A stretch of DNA of 16,721 nt, from contig CAMLFK010000095.1 of assembly GCA_946479255.1 (NCBI GenBank), positions 1-16,721 on the forward strand, in the 5' to 3' direction. The notes under the pieces were generated by a model, which was given only the letters and a program-made list of their open reading frames with translations, searched no databases and was not told the origin of the DNA. This document shows positions 15,435 to 16,721 of the stretch, one piece after another. The first letter of the stretch is position 1. Each line of letters starts with the position of its first letter. Made by a program: the position numbers and the translations under genes. Source of the DNA: an uncultured Oxalobacteraceae bacterium (GTDB lineage: Bacteria > Pseudomonadota > Gammaproteobacteria > Burkholderiales > Burkholderiaceae).

Positions 15435-15586
15435 AGCTATCGATGTCGGCGGTAAGCCACGAGTTGGCTTCGCTTCTTCCCTCTTTTCAACATTTGCCCG
15501 GTTCGCTTTATTCACGATAATGACATAATGACGGCGTGATCCCTATAGAGCCGTTCAGGCGTTTTTCCAGACATGTTTAGAAGTAA
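15435..15586 (+). promoter_or_regulatory. fliK-fliL intergenic region with a likely promoter for fliL-fliM
   Basis: TTGCCC (15494-15499) and GATAAT (15516-15521), 16 bases apart, match the sigma70 consensus at 4/6 and 5/6. The 8-base unit ATAATGAC occurs twice in tandem at 15517-15532, giving a second -10-like hexamer (CATAAT, 15524-15529). The spacer suggests that fliL onward can be transcribed independently of fliH-fliK. Confidence 0.45.
15454..15470 (+). terminator. Weak hairpin after fliK, possible terminator or attenuator
   Basis: AAGCCA (15454-15459) and TGGCTT (15465-15470) form a 6-bp stem with a 5-base loop, followed by a pyrimidine-rich stretch (CTTCTTCCCTCTTTT). There is no clean T-run, so termination would be partial at best. 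Confidence 0.28.
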
Positions 15587-16102
15587 GTGGCAGGCCAATT
15601 GAAAGCGAATGCAAAGATGAAAGCTGATCCGAAAGCAGATGCAGCGCCAGCGAATTCCAAGAAGAAGATGCTCGTGATTATCATCATGGGCGTGCTGGTG
15701 GTCGCACTCGGCGGCGGAGCGGCCTATATGTTCACCCGTGGCGGACATGACGATGGCAAGGAAAAGAAGGTCGAGCACAAGGCCGAAAAGCCGGAGTTCG
15801 TGGTGATCGACCCGTTCACCGTCAACCTGCAGCCCGAAAACGGCGAGCAGTACCTGCAGGTGCAGTTCACCTTGCAGGTTGGCAGCCTGGAGCAGGTCGA
15901 GCTGATCAAGACCAACATGGCGCGCGTGCGCAGCCGGGTCTTGTTGCTGCTGTCGGCCAAGAAAGCTTCCGAGCTGACCACGGTGGAAGGCAAGCGCAAG
16001 TTGTCGGAAGAGATCATTGCCGCAGTTAAACTGCCGTTCTCGGAAAAAGCCCCGCCGCAAGACGTGAGCGACGTTTTGTTTACCTCGTTTATTATTCAGT
16101 AA
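15587..16102 (+). CDS. fliL: Flagellar basal body-associated protein FliL
   Basis: FliL is a single-pass inner-membrane protein that surrounds or supports the stator. The product has 171 residues from the GTG at 15587. It shows a Lys-rich cytoplasmic N terminus, a membrane helix at about residues 28-49 (MLVIIIMGVLVVALGGGAAY), a charged linker and the periplasmic stomatin-like domain. That domain is marked by VVIDPFTVNLQPENGEQYLQV and the C-terminal end DVLFTSFIIQ, typical of FliL. The start is uncertain: TTG 15599 and ATG 15617 are in frame and none has a strong ribosome-binding site; ATG 15617 (MKADPKADAAP) would also give a complete protein. fliM follows after 24 bases. Confidence 0.95.
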   Translation: MAGQLKANAKMKADPKADAAPANSKKKMLVIIIMGVLVVALGGGAAYMFTRGGHDDGKEKKVEHKAEKPEFVVIDPFTVNLQPENGEQYLQVQFTLQVGSLEQVELIKTNMARVRSRVLLLLSAKKASELTTVEGKRKLSEEIIAAVKLPFSEKAPPQDVSDVLFTSFIIQ

Positions 16103-16126
16103 CGTTGACTAGCAACAGAAACTACC

Positions 16127-16721
16127 ATGGCCGATAATTTCCTCTCCCAGGAAGAAGTTGATGCCCTTCTCAAGGGCGTCAACGGCGACCAGGACGATGC
16201 GGCGCCGCCCGAAGAAACGGCGGGCGTACGCACGTATAACCTGGCGACCCAGGAGCGGATCGTGCGCGGGCGTATGCCTACGCTCGAAATCATCAACGAG
16301 CGTTTCGCGCGCCTGCTCCGGGTTGGCCTGTTCAATTTCCTGCGCCGCAGTGCCGAAGTCTCGGTCGGCTCGGTGCGGGTGTCCAAGTACAGCGAATTCA
16401 TCCGCAACCTGGTGGTTCCGACCAACCTGAACCTGGTCCACATGAAGCCCCTGCGCGGCACCGCGCTGATGGTATTCGATCCGGGCCTGGTGTTCCTGCT
16501 GGTGGACAACCTGTTCGGCGGCGACGGCCGCTTCCACACCCGCGTGGAAGGCCGCGACTTTACCCAGACCGAGCAGCGCATCATCCTGCGCATTCTCGAT
16601 ATCGTGTTCGAGGCTTACACCAAGTCGTGGGAGCCGGTCTTCCCGGTCGAGTTCGAATACATCCGTTCCGAGATGAACACCCAGTTCGCCAACATCGCCA
16701 CGCCCAACGAAGTGGTGGTGT
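16127..16721 (+). CDS. fliM: Flagellar motor switch protein FliM (3' end missing)
   Basis: FliM forms the middle of the C ring, binds CheY-P and couples signalling to rotation direction. The first 198 residues are present; the frame is open at the window end. The N-terminal CheY-P-binding segment FLSQEEVDALLKGV (residues 5-18) is intact. The middle CheC-like domain begins near residue 50 and holds the GGDG motif at 131-134, which contacts FliG. The segment DFTQTEQRIILRILD is also family-typical. It lies 24 bases after fliL. No strong ribosome-binding site is visible upstream (CAGAAAC region). Confidence 0.97.
   Translation, partial: MADNFLSQEEVDALLKGVNGDQDDAAPPEETAGVRTYNLATQERIVRGRMPTLEIINERFARLLRVGLFNFLRRSAEVSVGSVRVSKYSEFIRNLVVPTNLNLVHMKPLRGTALMVFDPGLVFLLVDNLFGGDGRFHTRVEGRDFTQTEQRIILRILDIVFEAYTKSWEPVFPVEFEYIRSEMNTQFANIATPNEVVV

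Noticed and set aside
13842..15515. Long open frame of 557 codons on the - strand over fliK
   Set aside because: Gly/Arg/His-rich complement of the Ala/Pro-rich fliK; no recognisable protein and no sensible start.
15513..15520. Sigma28 -10 box (GCCGATAA-like, 6/8) before fliL
   Set aside because: No TAAA-type -35 element lies at the expected distance, and fliL is not usually a sigma28 gene.

Overview
The window is a flagellar gene cluster from a GC-rich betaproteobacterium, most likely in Oxalobacteraceae (Massilia, Duganella or Janthinobacterium group). I infer this from gene order, high G+C and protein character recognised by eye; no database search was run. Eighteen genes fill nearly all the DNA. 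Two are cut by the window edges: fliD at the left and fliM at the right.

Layout. (1) Positions 1-5729, + strand: fliD (5' end missing), fliS, fliT, a second FliK-like gene, a small gene for a free-standing FlhB C-terminal domain, and a YcgR-type c-di-GMP receptor gene. They are packed with gaps of 17 bases or less and one 8-base overlap. (2) Positions 5733-7044 are non-flagellar: an AEC-family transporter (+) and a VOC/glyoxalase-fold protein (-), whose 3' ends overlap by 20 bases. (3) fliE (-) and fliF (+) diverge from a 196-base spacer; the VOC gene lies downstream of fliE on the same strand. fliF and fliG overlap by 8 bases. (4) A perfect 19-bp inverted repeat separates fliG from a convergent secreted alpha/beta-hydrolase gene (10356-11246, -). 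(5) From a second divergent spacer, fliH, fliI, fliJ and fliK run on the + strand. A 152-base spacer with promoter-like sequence follows, then fliL and the start of fliM.

How the genes work together. FliF and FliG form the MS ring and rotor; FliM (C ring) and FliL (stator-associated) complete the motor base. FliE joins the ring to the rod. FliH, FliI and FliJ are the export ATPase complex. FliK measures the hook and switches export specificity through FlhB. FliD caps the filament, and FliS and FliT are export chaperones for flagellin and FliD. YcgR would slow or bias the motor when c-di-GMP is high.

The most unusual item is the overlapping pair at 3321-4965, a second FliK-like protein plus a stand-alone FlhB C-terminal domain without the NPTH autocleavage motif. 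These are the two domain types that meet in the hook-to-filament export switch. Also of note are the reversed secreted hydrolase inside the basal-body genes, an eight-proline run in FliF, and probable TTG starts for fliH and the hydrolase. No IS elements, CRISPR arrays, tRNA or rRNA genes were seen.
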